NCBI GenBank assembly: GCA_964520325.1
Contig: CAZFOB010000007.1
Span: 86,157-150,156, forward strand
Origin: CAZFOB01 sp964520325
Lineage (GTDB): Bacteria; Actinomycetota; JAICYB01
Reading direction: 5' to 3'
Length of the DNA stretch: 64,000 nucleotides
Each line of letters starts with the position of its first letter. Position 1 is the first letter of the stretch. Shown here piece after piece: positions 24,817 through 33,105 of this stretch. Position numbers and translations under genes: made by a program. Under the pieces are notes generated by a model. That model had not been told where the DNA came from and did not search any database. It saw nothing but the letters and a program-made list of their open reading frames with translations.

Positions 24817-25886
24817 TTGTGGATCGCTCCGTGCCGCACGGCCTCGAAGGCGCTGCCCGGGACGTCCTTGAGCTGTTCCAGATCCTCGTCGTTCCAGCCG
24901 GTGTCGTTGCTCCCCGAGATGAACCAGCTCGAGCCGTTGTCCGCGAGGATCATGCCGTAGGTCTTGAGGGCTTGCAGCACCACGCGCGACGCTCCGGTGA
25001 AGCCCAAGATGTCGTACGACGCCTTGAGACGCACGCGCAATCCCATCGGCGGCAGGTCGGTGTCGTCGTCGCTCGACGCGAAGTGGCGCGCCGGGTCGAC
25101 ATAGCCCCGCTGCGTCGACGACGCGGTGAACCGGAGCGCATGCTCGATCGCACCGGCCGACGTCTCGTCGCGACGGACGAGGCCGGGAAGGATGGGGAGC
25201 CCGGCCGCATCGGCCGACGTCCACCCGGCGGGACGCACGGCATTGGAACGCAGATCGAAGACCGCACCGGAGCCGGCCGTCCAGCCCTGTCCCGTTTTCT
25301 TCGCGTGATAGAGCTCGTACAGCTTGCACTTCTCCTCTTGTGCGACAAGCACGTGCCTGTCGCCTCCGGCCTCGACCTTGGCATTGCCGGGGATAGGGTA
25401 GGGCCCGGGGTCGCTCTCGTCGCCGTACTCGTCGAAGGTGATCTTGACTCGTCGCTGATCCGCCGGGACGACGGTGTACGGGATCCCGTATCCGGGATCG
25501 GAGCCGAAGTCCGGATGGAGGAACTCAGCGTCTTTCGAGATGCTCGCGATGTAAGCGTCCGAGCGCGGGTCGACCTTCGCGCGCGAGACGTCCTGGCGCC
25601 AGGCATTGTCCTGTGGGAACAGCGGACAGCCGGCGACGGAAGCTCCCGAAGGCGACAGCGTCGGCGTTGTGCCGGGGCTTTTCGTGGGCGCGGCGAGCAC
25701 GGCGCTCGACCGCGCGGCTGCCGTCGATCTCGGTTTGGACGTCTGGAGCGTGATTGTGGCCGTCGGCGTTGGAGCGACCGGACGCGCCTTGTCGAAGTCC
25801 AGCGGCGCAACGTCGCGACCGCATGCAGCGAGGAGAAGCGTCAGCGCGAGGACGAAACCGCTCAGCCGTTTGCGTTGCTCGGTCAC
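24813..25886 (-). CDS. secreted lipoprotein of unknown function
   Basis: The 357-residue product has a signal peptide and lipobox LLLAAC (lipidated Cys22). A Thr/Ser/Pro/Ala-rich spacer covers about residues 30-85. The globular domain includes CPLFPQDNAWRQDVS, HPDFGSDPGYGIPY and PPMGLRVRLKASYDI, and ends near ALKTYGMILADNGSSWFISG. Similar domains occur in many actinobacterial and other secreted proteins, but I know of no assigned activity. A GTG starts it. It is coupled to the nitroreductase gene downstream. Confidence 0.72.
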   Translation of the reverse strand: MTEQRKRLSGFVLALTLLLAACGRDVAPLDFDKARPVAPTPTATITLQTSKPRSTAAARSSAVLAAPTKSPGTTPTLSPSGASVAGCPLFPQDNAWRQDVSRAKVDPRSDAYIASISKDAEFLHPDFGSDPGYGIPYTVVPADQRRVKITFDEYGDESDPGPYPIPGNAKVEAGGDRHVLVAQEEKCKLYELYHAKKTGQGWTAGSGAVFDLRSNAVRPAGWTSADAAGLPILPGLVRRDETSAGAIEHALRFTASSTQRGYVDPARHFASSDDDTDLPPMGLRVRLKASYDILGFTGASRVVLQALKTYGMILADNGSSWFISGSNDTGWNDEDLEQLKDVPGSAFEAVRHGAIHK

Positions 25887-25898
25887 AGACCGTGCTGG

Positions 25899-26531
25899 TT
25901 ACTTCTTGGCCGGCTGGTAGTAGGGGTTCGACCCTTCGGCGTGGTCGGTGACGTCGACGACGCGCTGGATCTCGGGGATAGCTTCCGTGAGCGATACCTC
26001 GATGCCCTGGGACAGCGTGACCTTCGCCATCCCGCACCCCTGGCAACCGCCGGACAGCTGTACGAACGCCGTTCCGTCCTCGAAGGACACGAGGTTGGCC
26101 TGGCCGCCGTGCATCGCGATCGCGGGGTTGATGACGCGATCGAGGACGATCGCGATCCGTTCTTCGACGGTCCCCGTCAGCTCTTCTGGGCTCAGTGGCG
26201 CCGCGCCGGCGGCCGGGCTCGGTGAGTTCGGGTTGTCGACCACCCAGCCCGGATTGAGCAGGTTCTGGGAGAGATCGAGGGTTGCGCCGCGGATCTTGTC
26301 GACCGATCCGGCCGGGACCACGACCTTGAGCTCGCCTTCGTCCTGGACGAGGTCGCCGTCGCGGATCGCACCTTCGTCGTCGAAGTACAGGTCGTAGCCG
26401 TATTCCATGCCGTTCGGCTCGGTGACCTCGAGGAAGAGGACCAGCTTGTCGCCGTCCGGCTCCTCCATGCGGACACCGAGTGCACGGTTGCGCGCCCGGT
26501 CGGTGACGGTGACGATGCGCTCTTCAGCCAT
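25899..26531 (-). CDS. nfuA: NfuA-type Fe-S cluster carrier (A-type-like plus NifU C-terminal domain)
   Basis: The 210-residue product has an N-terminal A-type-like domain (residues 1-95, without its own cysteine triad) and a linker rich in Pro, Ser and Ala. The NifU C-terminal domain contains GCQGCGMAKVTLSQGIE, whose CxxC pair holds a [4Fe-4S] cluster at a dimer interface. It delivers clusters to apo-enzymes. The ATG at 26531 with GGAGG upstream is the start. It is divergent, with only 22 bases to the ATP-grasp gene. Confidence 0.88.
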   Translation of the reverse strand: MAEERIVTVTDRARNRALGVRMEEPDGDKLVLFLEVTEPNGMEYGYDLYFDDEGAIRDGDLVQDEGELKVVVPAGSVDKIRGATLDLSQNLLNPGWVVDNPNSPSPAAGAAPLSPEELTGTVEERIAIVLDRVINPAIAMHGGQANLVSFEDGTAFVQLSGGCQGCGMAKVTLSQGIEVSLTEAIPEIQRVVDVTDHAEGSNPYYQPAKK

Positions 26532-26553
26532 AGGACCTCCATCATAGAGCCGG

Positions 26554-27729
26554 ATGAGAAAAGCGCGAAGAGTCTTGCTGGTGCTGCCGACGTCCACCTA
26601 CCGGGCGACCGATTTCCTGGACGCCGCCCGAGCCCTTGGGGTCGAGGTGGTCGTGGCGTCCGAAGAGGGACAGGCGATGGCCTCGACGATGGGAGATCGG
26701 TTCCTGCAGGTCGATCTCTGCGACCCGGAGGCGGCTGCGAGGGCCATCGTCCGCCACTCGGCAAAGCCGGACGCGGTGGTCGGCGTGGACGAGCAAGGAG
26801 TCGAGGTGGCGGCTCTGGCGGCCGAGATGCTCGGGCTCGCGCACAACCCGCCGGCGGCCGTGGCGATCACGCGGGACAAAGTTGCGCTTCGTGAGGCGCT
26901 CTCGCGGGGCGGACTGCCGCAACCTGCGGTGGGCGACGTTGGGTTCCCCTGTGTGGTGAAGGCGACAACACTGTCCGGGAGCCGCGGCGTGATCCGCGCA
27001 GACGACGATGCGTCGCTCGAGGCGGCTCTTGCGCGGGTGCGGGCGATAGCCGGCGACGACGCCCCGGTCATCGTCGAGGAGTACATCCCGGGGGCCGAAG
27101 TCGCCATCGAGGGCTTGCTGGACGACGGTGCGTTCATATGCCTCGCGATCTTCGACAAGCCGGATCCGCTCGAGGGCCCGTTCTTCGAGGAGACGATCTA
27201 CGTGACGCCTTCCCGATTGGCGGGCGACGTTCAGCACGCGATCGAGCTCTCTATCGCGGATGCGTGTGCCGCGGTCGGTTTGGTCGAAGGACCCGTCCAT
27301 GCCGAGGTGCGCCTGCCGAGCTCAGGTCCGGTCGTGCTCGAATGCGCAGCGCGCTCGATCGGCGGATTGTGTTCGCGGACATTGAAGTTCGGCGCCGGCA
27401 TCTCGCTTGAAGAAGTGATCCTTCGCCACGCCCTTGGCTTACCGCTCGGTGACGTGACCCGTGAGCGCAACGCGTCTGGCGTGATGATGATCCCGATCCC
27501 GCACAGCGGAGTGCTGCGCAACATCGGAGGACTGGACGACGCGCGCACGGTCGACGGTGTGAGCGGCATCGAGATCACGATCCCGAAGGGTCAGGCCGTC
27601 CAAGCACTCCCCGAGGGCGACCGGTACCTCGGGTTCATCTTCGCGAGTGGTCAGAGCTCGGACGACGTCGAACTCGCTCTCCGCGCCGCACATGCCGCTC
27701 TGCGCTTCGACATCGAGACGCCCGGCTGA
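26554..27729 (+). CDS. ATP-grasp domain protein (carboxylate-amine ligase type)
   Basis: The 391-residue product has a Rossmann-like N-terminal preATP-grasp domain (RRVLLVLPTSTYRATDFLDAA). The ATP-grasp fold includes a lysine and glycine loop (PCVVKATTLSGSRGVIRA), the hinge PVIVEEYIPGAEVAIEGL and the Mg-binding VVLECAARSIGG. A C-terminal domain follows. The layout is that of ligases that join a carboxylate to an amine, such as PurK/BacD-like enzymes. No cluster partner identifies the substrates. It converges on hemD with a 2-base gap. Confidence 0.8.
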   Translation: MRKARRVLLVLPTSTYRATDFLDAARALGVEVVVASEEGQAMASTMGDRFLQVDLCDPEAAARAIVRHSAKPDAVVGVDEQGVEVAALAAEMLGLAHNPPAAVAITRDKVALREALSRGGLPQPAVGDVGFPCVVKATTLSGSRGVIRADDDASLEAALARVRAIAGDDAPVIVEEYIPGAEVAIEGLLDDGAFICLAIFDKPDPLEGPFFEETIYVTPSRLAGDVQHAIELSIADACAAVGLVEGPVHAEVRLPSSGPVVLECAARSIGGLCSRTLKFGAGISLEEVILRHALGLPLGDVTRERNASGVMMIPIPHSGVLRNIGGLDDARTVDGVSGIEITIPKGQAVQALPEGDRYLGFIFASGQSSDDVELALRAAHAALRFDIETPG

Positions 27730-27731
27730 CG

Positions 27732-28601
27732 TTACGCCACAGCTCTGTTGCGTTTCGCCAGCACCTGATCCCGTGCAGCCGCGACCGAGCGCACGAGAGT
27801 CGCGAGGCGGTACGGATACGCGACGAGGTCGGCAACGAGTCCTTCGTCGCTGATCCCGCTCGCCGCGACCTCGCCGACCGCGGCGATGAAGACCCGCTCG
27901 GCGAGCGCCGATCGGACCGCTTCTCCACATCGCTCTTGGTCGGCGACGACCAGCAGATGGCGCAGCTGCGGACCGCTCGTGATGAGGAGCACGTCCACCT
28001 CACCTGAGGCGACCGCTGCAACCAGACCCTTGGCCGGGCCGAGATCCGCCGGCAGATCCCATCGGTACGGAGCGATCTCGGCGACGCGCGCGCCTGTCGC
28101 ACAAAAGGTGTCGATGAGTTGCGGAACGGGATCCCCGTGCCGCTGCACGACCACCATGTCGGCGATGCCGATCTGCGGCGCCAGCCACTCAGCGATCGCG
28201 TGCGATGACTCTTCGGACGGCATCCACACGGGCTCAAGACCGAACTCGCGCAACGCAGTGCGCGTCTTGGGTCCGCGGGCAACGATGTGTGCCTTGCTCA
28301 AGGTAGCGAGGAGCTCGGTCTTGAGATTCGCTCGATCGGCGATGTCGATCCATCGACGGGTTCCCGTACCTGTCAGGTGGACCGACCAGTTGACTCGGAC
28401 CCGCGTCATGAACGATGTCGCCTGTGCGACGTCGGCATCGGCGGAGCTCGTCTCGTCAACGGTCGGCCCGACGAGCGGACGTCCGCCGAACCGCTCGACG
28501 AGCGCAGCGGTATCCGCCGCCTTGCGCGCCGCCGGGATCCCGACGACGAGTCCGTCGAGACCGGCCGGATCGGCATCGCTTCCGGTTCGTATCTGCGTCA
28601 T
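27732..28601 (-). CDS. hemD: uroporphyrinogen-III synthase
   Basis: The 289-residue bidomain HemD cyclises hydroxymethylbilane to uroporphyrinogen III. Visible features are LDGLVVGIPAARKAADTAALVERFGG at the start, IVARGPKTRTALREFGLEPVWMPSEES in the middle, and the second-domain strand VFIAAVGEVAASGISDEGL near the end. The family is poorly conserved, so the call rests on this overall pattern. No other heme gene is adjacent. It is divergent from the radical SAM gene. Confidence 0.78.
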   Translation of the reverse strand: MTQIRTGSDADPAGLDGLVVGIPAARKAADTAALVERFGGRPLVGPTVDETSSADADVAQATSFMTRVRVNWSVHLTGTGTRRWIDIADRANLKTELLATLSKAHIVARGPKTRTALREFGLEPVWMPSEESSHAIAEWLAPQIGIADMVVVQRHGDPVPQLIDTFCATGARVAEIAPYRWDLPADLGPAKGLVAAVASGEVDVLLITSGPQLRHLLVVADQERCGEAVRSALAERVFIAAVGEVAASGISDEGLVADLVAYPYRLATLVRSVAAARDQVLAKRNRAVA

Positions 28602-28670
28602 ACGAAGACGCTAGCTGCGCTCCATTGCGGCCGGGTCAATGGAAGGTTTCGTTCACGTTACGGTGGGGGG

Positions 28671-30047
28671 GTGAAAGTCTTGCTGGTTTCGACGTACGAG
28701 CTCGGCCATCAGCCGTTGCACCTCGCCTCGCCCGCAGCCGCGTTGGGCGAAGCGGGACACGACGTCCGCATGCTCGACATCTCGGTCGAGCCGTGGGATC
28801 CGACGCTCGTCGACTGGGCCGGTGCTATCGCGTTCTCGGTTCCCATGCACACCGCGATGCGGCTCGCGGTCGTTGCAGCTGCGGCTGTCAAGGCACAGCG
28901 TCCCGATCTGCCGGTCTGCCTGTACGGGCTCTATGCGCACACCGAGAGCACTCGCGACGTCGATCACGTGATAGCGGGGGAGTACGAGGCCGGACTCGTA
29001 GCGTGGGCGAACGGGTTCCTACCGGCCGATGGCGCGATCGATCTTCGCCGCGGCCGTTTCGCGCTTCCGGTACGCAACGGTCTTCCGTCGCTCGATCGGT
29101 ATGCCAAGCTCGCCGTCGGTACCGAGGAGCGCTTGGCAGGCTACGTCGAGGCCACGCATGGGTGCGCGCATCGGTGCCGACATTGTCCGGTGCCCGTCGT
29201 CTACGACGGACGAACCCGGCGAGTCGCGGCGGAGGTTGTGATCGACGATATCGACCAGCTTGTCGCGGCGGGCGCGCGGCACATCACCTTCGGCGACCCC
29301 GATTTCCTGAACCGGTGGGCCCACGGGATGAAGATCGTCGAGCTGTTGCACAAGCGCCATCCGAAGATCACGTTCGACATCACCACGAAGATCTCGCACC
29401 TGCTGCGCTACGCGAGCCTCGTCCCGCTGCTGGCCAAACAGGGGTGCCTCTTCGTGATCTCTGCGTACGAATGCGTGAACGACGAGATCCTCAGCTACCT
29501 CGACAAGGGACACACCGCGGCCGACGCGTCGCAGGCGACACGGTTGCTGCGCTCGAGCGGGATCGAACCGCGTCCGTCCTGGCTTCCGTTCATGCCGTGG
29601 ACCACTGTCGAAGACGTCGTCGCGATCTGTGACTTCATCGTCGAGCACGACCTCGTCGGTTCCGTCGACCCCGTCCAGCTCACGATCAGACTTTTGGTCC
29701 CGCAAGGGTCGCTGATGCTCGATATCCCCGACATCGCGCCGTACATCGGCAGCTACGACGTCGAGACACTCTCGTACGGATGGACGGCCGCCGACCCCCG
29801 CACCGTGGCGTTGCAGGCACGCATCGCGCAGCTGGTCGAGGAACGCCAGGCGGCAGACGTCCCGGCAGCCGAGATCTTCTGTGACGTGCGCGATGCCGTG
29901 CACGATGCCGCGGGTCTGCCTTTCGCGGACCGTGCAGCAGTGCTCGCGCGCGTCCGGACCGACGTGCCGCGGCTCACCGAGCCGTGGTTCTGTTGTGCCG
30001 AACCGACGACCGCACAATTCGGATCGCTCATAGGAGGAAGTTCATGA
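28671..30047 (+). CDS. B12-binding-type radical SAM protein with CCAEP tail
   Basis: The 458-residue product has an N-terminal cobalamin-binding-like Rossmann domain (KVLLVSTYELGHQPLHLASP) that lacks the usual DxHxxG. The radical SAM core follows, with C165-AHR-C169-RH-C172. The C-terminus ends WFCCAEPTTAQFG, matching a family known to me as CUAEP/CCAEP-tail radical SAM (seleno)proteins, in which the first of the paired residues can be selenocysteine; here both are Cys. The reaction is unknown. The GTG start follows a G-rich ribosome site. It overlaps the DUF169 gene by 4 bases, so the pair is co-translated. Confidence 0.82.
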   Translation: MKVLLVSTYELGHQPLHLASPAAALGEAGHDVRMLDISVEPWDPTLVDWAGAIAFSVPMHTAMRLAVVAAAAVKAQRPDLPVCLYGLYAHTESTRDVDHVIAGEYEAGLVAWANGFLPADGAIDLRRGRFALPVRNGLPSLDRYAKLAVGTEERLAGYVEATHGCAHRCRHCPVPVVYDGRTRRVAAEVVIDDIDQLVAAGARHITFGDPDFLNRWAHGMKIVELLHKRHPKITFDITTKISHLLRYASLVPLLAKQGCLFVISAYECVNDEILSYLDKGHTAADASQATRLLRSSGIEPRPSWLPFMPWTTVEDVVAICDFIVEHDLVGSVDPVQLTIRLLVPQGSLMLDIPDIAPYIGSYDVETLSYGWTAADPRTVALQARIAQLVEERQAADVPAAEIFCDVRDAVHDAAGLPFADRAAVLARVRTDVPRLTEPWFCCAEPTTAQFGSLIGGSS

Positions 30048-30775
30048 CCACCAACGGCCGGGCTTCCCGATGGAGCCAACTCAGCTCGGAGCTGACGTCG
30101 CTGCTGCGCCTCGATGCGCCCCCGATCGGGATCACGTTCTCGGACGAACGTCCGACGGGCGTCGAGGCCTACGACGCCCCCATGCCCGAGCCGACGCCGG
30201 ACGGCCGCACCGGACGGGTCGCCGCCGGGTGCGTCTTCTGGATGAAAGGGGCCGATCGCACGTTCTCAACCGTCCCGGAGGATCACGGCAACTGCAGCGT
30301 CGGCTCGCTCACTCACGGGTTGATCGATCTCGAGACCGCGGCGACGCGCGCCGACGTCGCTGCGCTCGTCGAGGTCGGCTGGGTGGCGCCGGAGGTTTTC
30401 CCGCGGATCCCGACGCTCGGTCATAAGCCGGGTGCGATCACGTACGGGCCGCTCGCGGAGACGCCGGTCGATCCCGACGTCGTGTTCGTCCGCGTGAACG
30501 GAAAGCAGCTCATGACATTGTCCGACGCGTTGCCGGGCCTCAAGGTCGAAGGCAAGCCGCAGTGTCACATCGTGCCGATGGCCGCGAAGGGTGAGGTGGC
30601 TGCGAGCGTTGGTTGCGCGCTGTCGCGGGTGCGGACCGGGATGAAGCCCGACGAGATGACGTGCGCGATCCCCGCGTCGCGCCTCGGCGAAGTCGTGGAC
30701 AAGCTGCGCGCGACCGTCGAAGCCGACTCGTCGGTCGCGACCTACGCGGCCGAGGACAAACGTCGGTTCAGCTGA
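30044..30775 (+). CDS. DUF169 family protein, partner of the CCAEP radical SAM gene
   Basis: The 243-residue product has the DUF169 pattern: LLRLDAPPIGITFSDERP near the start, the AAGCVFWMKGADRTFSTVPEDHGNCSVGSLTHGL block with two conserved cysteines, and SVGCALSRVRTGMKPDEMTCAIP near the end. The Cys residues and a His may bind a metal or cluster; this is inference. It starts at an ATG behind AGGAGGA and overlaps the radical SAM stop (ATGA). The tight coupling suggests a substrate, partner or electron carrier relationship. Confidence 0.82.
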   Translation: MTTNGRASRWSQLSSELTSLLRLDAPPIGITFSDERPTGVEAYDAPMPEPTPDGRTGRVAAGCVFWMKGADRTFSTVPEDHGNCSVGSLTHGLIDLETAATRADVAALVEVGWVAPEVFPRIPTLGHKPGAITYGPLAETPVDPDVVFVRVNGKQLMTLSDALPGLKVEGKPQCHIVPMAAKGEVAASVGCALSRVRTGMKPDEMTCAIPASRLGEVVDKLRATVEADSSVATYAAEDKRRFS

Positions 30776-30776
30776 A

Positions 30777-30819
30777 CCGGATCAGGAAACCGATGCTCTA
30801 TCCCCTGAGCTACCAGCTG
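30777..30819 (-). pseudogene. 5'-half remnant of tRNA-Arg(CCT), copy A
   Basis: Read on the minus strand, the D arm (TAGCTCAGGGGATAGAGC) and the anticodon arm with loop TTCCTGA are present. The acceptor strand is replaced and no T arm or CCA end follows; a palindrome GGTTCAGCTGAACC stands there instead. The core shares 29 of 30 bases with copy B at 38572-38614, in the same orientation. It is not a functional tRNA gene. Confidence 0.7.
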
Positions 30820-31003
30820 GACGAAGACGGGACGTCTTTGGCCGTGCTCGCCGAAGTTATCGCCGGTGGCCACGGTCTCGCCGCGCTCCTCGGCGTCGTG
30901 GAAGCTCGGCGCCGGATGGCGTGACGCGATTCGGACAGGCGGGCGTCGCACCCGACGGTGCCCGCCTGACGGGCGCGTCGGCAGCAGAAGGAAGAATCAG
31001 GCC

Positions 31004-31339
31004 GTGGACATCGCTCGGTCGATCGGTCTCTTCGTCCTTGCCGCCGTCGCAGAGATCGGCGGTGCGTATCTTGTTTGGCAAGGCGCGCGCGAGGGTCGCG
31101 GGCGTCTGCTGATCGTGGCCGGCGTCATAGCGCTCGGCATCTACGGCTTAGTGGCGACGCTTCAGCGGGACAACAACTTCGGCCGAGTCCTCGCCGCCTA
31201 CGGCGGGATTTTCGTCGCGGGCTCACTGCTGTTGGGTGTGACCTTCGACGGCTTCCGTCCGGACCGCTTCGACGTCGTCGGGGCGATCATCTGTCTCATC
31301 GGCGTCGCCATGATCATGTACGCGCCGAGGGGAACGTGA
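31004..31339 (+). CDS. YnfA/UPF0060 family small membrane protein
   Basis: The 111-residue, four-helix membrane protein has the YnfA pattern: AVAEIGGAYLVWQGAREGR in helix 1, GLVATLQRDNNFGRVLAAYGG in the middle, and DGFRPDRFDVVGAIICLIGVAMIMYAPR at the end. Topology resembles small multidrug-resistance proteins, but the function is not established. The GTG at 31004 matches family length; the upstream part of the frame is non-conserved. It is the first gene inside the tRNA-remnant-bounded block. Confidence 0.88.
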   Translation: MDIARSIGLFVLAAVAEIGGAYLVWQGAREGRGRLLIVAGVIALGIYGLVATLQRDNNFGRVLAAYGGIFVAGSLLLGVTFDGFRPDRFDVVGAIICLIGVAMIMYAPRGT

Positions 31340-31355
31340 GCGAGAAGGGCTACCT

Positions 31356-32162
31356 TTACGACGGCCGTCGCGCGACGAAGCGGAGCTGACCGAGCTTCCC
31401 CTCGTTGCCCAGACGTGCGAATCCACGCAGCTGCTCGATGACGATGTCGACGATCTCCCTGCTGAAGGCGAGGATCTCGAAGGCGTCGAAGGTCAACTGC
31501 TTTTGAATCATCTCCGCGTAAAGGCCGAACGCGGGACCGAAACGCCCGGTGTCCTCGGCGACAATCACTTCGCATCCTTCGCGCTCGAACGCCTCGTGAT
31601 ACGCGTCGATGCTGAAGACGCTCGGGAAGGACATGATCTGCAAGACGTGTTCGGCTTCTTCATCTGACAGGCCAGCGGACCCCTCGATCCAATCGGTGAA
31701 GGCGATAACGCCTCCGGGTCGCGTCAACCGAACGGCCTCGGCGACGAGCCTCGGCTTGTCGAGGACGTAGCACCAGGCGTCCTCGCTCCAAACGAAGTCG
31801 GCTTCGCCGTCCGCAAGCCGCGTGCCCGTCGCATCGCCGACGATGAACCGAATCCTGTCAGCAAGGCCTTGTTCCTCGCATGCTTGTCGTCCGCGCTCGA
31901 CAGGGGACGTGGCCGCCTCGACGCCGGTCATCGAAGCGACCCCTAGGAGACGGACGAGAGCGCGCATCGTCGCGCCACTCCCGCAACACAGCTCGACGCC
32001 GTGCAGGCCGGCGCCGACGCCGGCGAGCTCCGCGAGCTCGAGCGAGGATTGAAGACCCCCGACGTGGATCTGCCGACCCATGAACAGCTCGTACAGCTGC
32101 GCTTGGGCGCCGTCGTATATGGCCTGCACGTCCGCGAGCCGAACCCCGGGGTTGTCTCTCAT
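31356..32162 (-). CDS. class I SAM-dependent methyltransferase (sarcosine/dimethylglycine-type)
   Basis: The 268-residue methyltransferase has the AdoMet motif VELCCGSGATMRALVRL. The DFVWSEDAWCYVLDKPRLVAEAVRLTRPGGVIAFTDW stretch resembles glycine- and sarcosine-N-methyltransferases. The substrate is uncertain. It starts 17 bases after the DUF190 gene and is probably the last gene of the crcB-DUF190-methyltransferase unit. Confidence 0.82.
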   Translation of the reverse strand: MRDNPGVRLADVQAIYDGAQAQLYELFMGRQIHVGGLQSSLELAELAGVGAGLHGVELCCGSGATMRALVRLLGVASMTGVEAATSPVERGRQACEEQGLADRIRFIVGDATGTRLADGEADFVWSEDAWCYVLDKPRLVAEAVRLTRPGGVIAFTDWIEGSAGLSDEEAEHVLQIMSFPSVFSIDAYHEAFEREGCEVIVAEDTGRFGPAFGLYAEMIQKQLTFDAFEILAFSREIVDIVIEQLRGFARLGNEGKLGQLRFVARRPS

Positions 32163-32179
32163 TTCCTTCCTCGCGCCGC

Positions 32180-32532
32180 TCAGAGTCTAAGGTCGGGTCG
32201 TCGCAGCTGAACGTCTCGGGTCACCTCGCCTGCCTTAAGGACTGCGGCCTCATAGCTGACCGCCTCGACGGCCGGCAGCACGGCCGCGATCTCCTCCTCT
32301 GTGTCGACGATCTCGATGATGAGTGGCAGATCTTCGGACGATCGCAAGATGCGTGCGGTGTGCAGACGGCCGCGCGCACAGAAGCCTTCGATGCCGCGCA
32401 GGACAGTCGCGCCCGCCATCTCCTCCTCGCGAGCCTTCTGGACGATTGCCTGATAGGGCGGCTTGCCGTGCCACGTGTCCGATCTCGGCCGATGAAGCTT
32501 CGCAAGAGCTTTCCGCGTCCCTCCAGCTTCAT
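32180..32532 (-). pseudogene. DUF190 family gene interrupted by a frameshift
   Basis: DUF190 proteins (about 110 residues, PII-like fold) commonly accompany CrcB fluoride channels. The start MKLEGRGKLLRSFIG, coupled to the crcB stop by ATGA, is in one frame. The rest is in another: SDTWHGKPPYQAIVQKAREEE, ATVLRGIEGFCARGRLHTARI, and LPLIIEIVDTEEEIAAVLP to the stop. The shift lies near 32485-32495, between the FIG and WHGKP blocks. One extra base or two fewer would restore the frame. It is either a real inactivation or a sequencing/assembly error; the second part is well conserved. Confidence 0.8.
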
Positions 32533-32900
32533 GCCAGCCTCCCCGCGAAGATGCCCGCGTAGACCGCCGCGAGCCCAAGAACAAGACTTCCCACGACGTT
32601 GCCCGCTGCGTACATGAGCGCGCCGTCCTCGACCAGGCGCACCGTCTCCAGCGAGAACGTCGAGAACGTGGTGTAGGCGCCCACAAACCCGATCGTCAGC
32701 GCGGCGCGCAACGCCGGATGCGGCAGGAACCGATCGGTGAATAGCGTGAACAGCAAGCCGAGCAGGAAGCACCCCGTGGCGTTCACTACGAGAGTGCCCC
32801 ACGGGAACGGGCCCGTAGTACGTCGAGAGACCCACCCGTCGACGGCATAGCGCGCAACGGCGCCGGCAAATCCCGCCGCACCGATCCAAATCGTCCGCAT
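32529..32900 (-). CDS. crcB: fluoride ion channel CrcB (Fluc)
   Basis: The 123-residue, four-helix dual-topology channel exports fluoride as a dimer. The hallmarks are present: GFAGAVARYAVDGW in helix 1, FPWGTLVVNATGCFLLGLLF with the pore Asn in helix 2, and the GFVGAYTTFSTFSLE signature with the Phe box in helix 3. The ATG at 32900 has a perfect AGGAGGT site. It is the first gene of the crcB-DUF190 pair. A hairpin with a U-tract precedes the ribosome site. Confidence 0.93.
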   Translation of the reverse strand: MRTIWIGAAGFAGAVARYAVDGWVSRRTTGPFPWGTLVVNATGCFLLGLLFTLFTDRFLPHPALRAALTIGFVGAYTTFSTFSLETVRLVEDGALMYAAGNVVGSLVLGLAAVYAGIFAGRLA

Positions 32901-32918
32901 CCGACCTCCTTCGGAACG

Positions 32919-32949
32919 AAAAAGGCTCCTACCCAAGAACTACGGGGCC
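32919..32949 (-). promoter_or_regulatory. terminator-like hairpin in the crcB leader
   Basis: On the transcript strand, GGCCCCGTAG and TAGGAGCC can pair imperfectly around a short loop, followed by five U residues. The structure sits 19 bases before the crcB start, the place of a transcription attenuator. Fluoride genes are often riboswitch-controlled, but the canonical fluoride aptamer is not recognisable upstream. Confidence 0.35.
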
Positions 32950-33105
32950 GCGAGCGCATCCTATGAGGTCAGTGAGACGATCCGGTCTCGGCGCGTTCTA
33001 CCCCACTAATGATTTCCGTACAGACCTTGGTGCCCGGTACGGATGGCAAAGCGGTGGATCCATCGCATCCTTCGGATCGACGGACGAACACGAAGGAGGC
33101 AGCGA

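Noticed and set aside
32901..33060. Fluoride (crcB) riboswitch upstream of crcB
   Set aside because: The conserved GAUGG and CUCCUAC segments of the aptamer are not found on the transcript strand; only a terminator-like hairpin is seen.
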